NCBI RefSeq assembly: GCF_020882245.1
Contig: NC_083600.1
Span: 16,306,001-16,370,000 of the forward strand
Length of the DNA stretch: 64,000 nt
Source: Rhopalosiphum padi
Lineage: Eukaryota; Arthropoda; Insecta; Hemiptera; Aphididae
Direction: 5' to 3'
Shown: piece by piece, positions 63,001 to 64,000 of the stretch
How positions within the stretch are numbered: position 1 is the stretch's first letter
Layout: each line of letters starts with the position of its first letter
The notes under the pieces: generated by a model
What the model was told of the DNA's origin: nothing
What the model saw: the letters and a program-made list of their open reading frames with translations, nothing else
The model's database searches: none
Translations under genes and position numbers: made by a program

Positions 63001-64000
63001 ATTCAGTTATAAGGATCAAACTAATCAAATACATCGTATTCATCGTGGTTTGCTAAATATTTTGAATAATTTATGCATATGTATGATCGTATGGAGCGTG
63101 TACAATGATATAGTGTAGTTGTGATTTTTTTCTGTGTGTTAGTATACGTGTAACTCAAGATCAGCCTATTTGTGTCCAATTAACGAATGAGTCAATTATG
63201 AGTCCAATAAGCAGCGACCACTGTATATATTTTTCATAGACACGCACATGATTCAGTCTCGTGGGCCGAAATAGGTATAGTTCTACGAATGTAAATTTTA
63301 ATGGCATATTTTAAGGCCTTCTGAAAAATGTTTCGTTTATATAAACCAATATAATTCATATATATTCAAAATAAATAAGTATATAATATTTTGTGTCAAT
63401 GTAATATATAGTACAATATTTTTTATAAATAACAAGCTGCGTTTATTTATTGATATTTATAAAAACATCTAGCTAATAAAAAACATGAAAAAATAATTAA
63501 AATAAATTATTGTAAACATATTTCTGTGAGCTTAAGCAATTTATCATTTCGTCTAAATCAATTTTATTTAGAAAATCATATTATGAAATTATATAATGTG
63601 TACTGTGCATATTACCTGCAGACTTTGATATAAAATGGGCACTATGGTACCATTGATACCTATTGGCTATTATAAGGTACCTAATGTACGATTATGTTCT
63701 TTATTTTAAATACAATTTTTAAATTAAAATGTCTTAATAATACTATATTGAATTTTGGGGTTCTATATAACTATCTTAATTTATTACTTATTAGTTATTA
63801 GTTTATTACTATAGAGAAAAATAGTCTCTCCATTGCCTAGTCTAAAAGCATGCACCTGTCTTATCAATATACATTAATCCAGGACTTTCATGCCATTTGA
63901 TTAATAAAAAATAATAATCTTATGTACTAACTACATTTTATGTCATAAAATGACACTGTTTATCTACATTTAGACAAAAATATACGTAACATAAAATAGA
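59814..64000. other. AT-rich stretch to the window end, no gene
   Basis: No gene supported. It includes an (ATT)n run, a CpG-richer patch at about 59.6-60.1 kb, a TTTACAG acceptor at 61536 followed by a 47-codon open frame without a donor, and TA-rich DNA throughout. Confidence 0.35.
59988..60023. repeat. (ATT)n microsatellite
   Basis: About 12 perfect TAT/ATT units. Confidence 0.95.

Overview
The window is eukaryotic, very AT-rich (roughly 70% by eye) and almost entirely non-coding. It carries long runs of TAATATTATA-type sequence, dinucleotide and trinucleotide microsatellites, and the short word TAGGTAC at well over a dozen sites. It also holds insect-type Helitron, hAT and IS630/Tc1/mariner-like debris. 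From memory this texture fits an aphid (Hemiptera, Aphididae); that is an inference. No rRNA, tRNA, CRISPR array, operon or intact protein gene was found.

Layout. 1-2.6 kb is AT-rich and could be the first intron of a minus-strand gene. The best coding signal is a short first coding exon at 2600-2650 (minus), with an ATG-free 5' leader and promoter-like sequence at 2651-2984. 4.3-5.3 kb holds a Helitron 3' terminus, a 20-bp-period minisatellite and a separate Helitron 5' terminus. 8.2-8.9 kb is a relic with inverted arms of about 230-260 bp enclosing the C-terminal end of a broken transposase. 18.5-19.8 kb holds two long stop-free frames on opposite strands, function unknown. 30.24-30.48 kb is a candidate terminal exon. 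38.2-38.7 kb is a 5' fragment of a hAT-type element with the start of its transposase. 41.05-44.06 kb is the most GC- and CpG-rich block, very probably a promoter/first-exon region, with one candidate donor leaving it on each strand. 45.1 kb is an intact-looking hAT MITE with an 8-bp target duplication, and 48.2 kb a probable relative. 54.34-54.42 kb is a candidate internal exon. 58.8-59.2 kb is another long-palindrome element. The remainder is AT-rich intergenic or intronic DNA with microsatellites and scattered CpG-richer patches (13.0-13.5, 15.0-15.6, 24.4-25.0, 27.1-28.4, 35.3-36.1, 55.5-56.1, 59.6-60.1 kb).

None of the candidate exons could be joined into a recognised gene, and none matched a family I can name. 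They rest on splice-site, start-codon and reading-frame arguments and need transcript evidence. No new biological system is evident. The most useful results are the unreported-looking repeat structures and the candidate promoter/first-exon regions.
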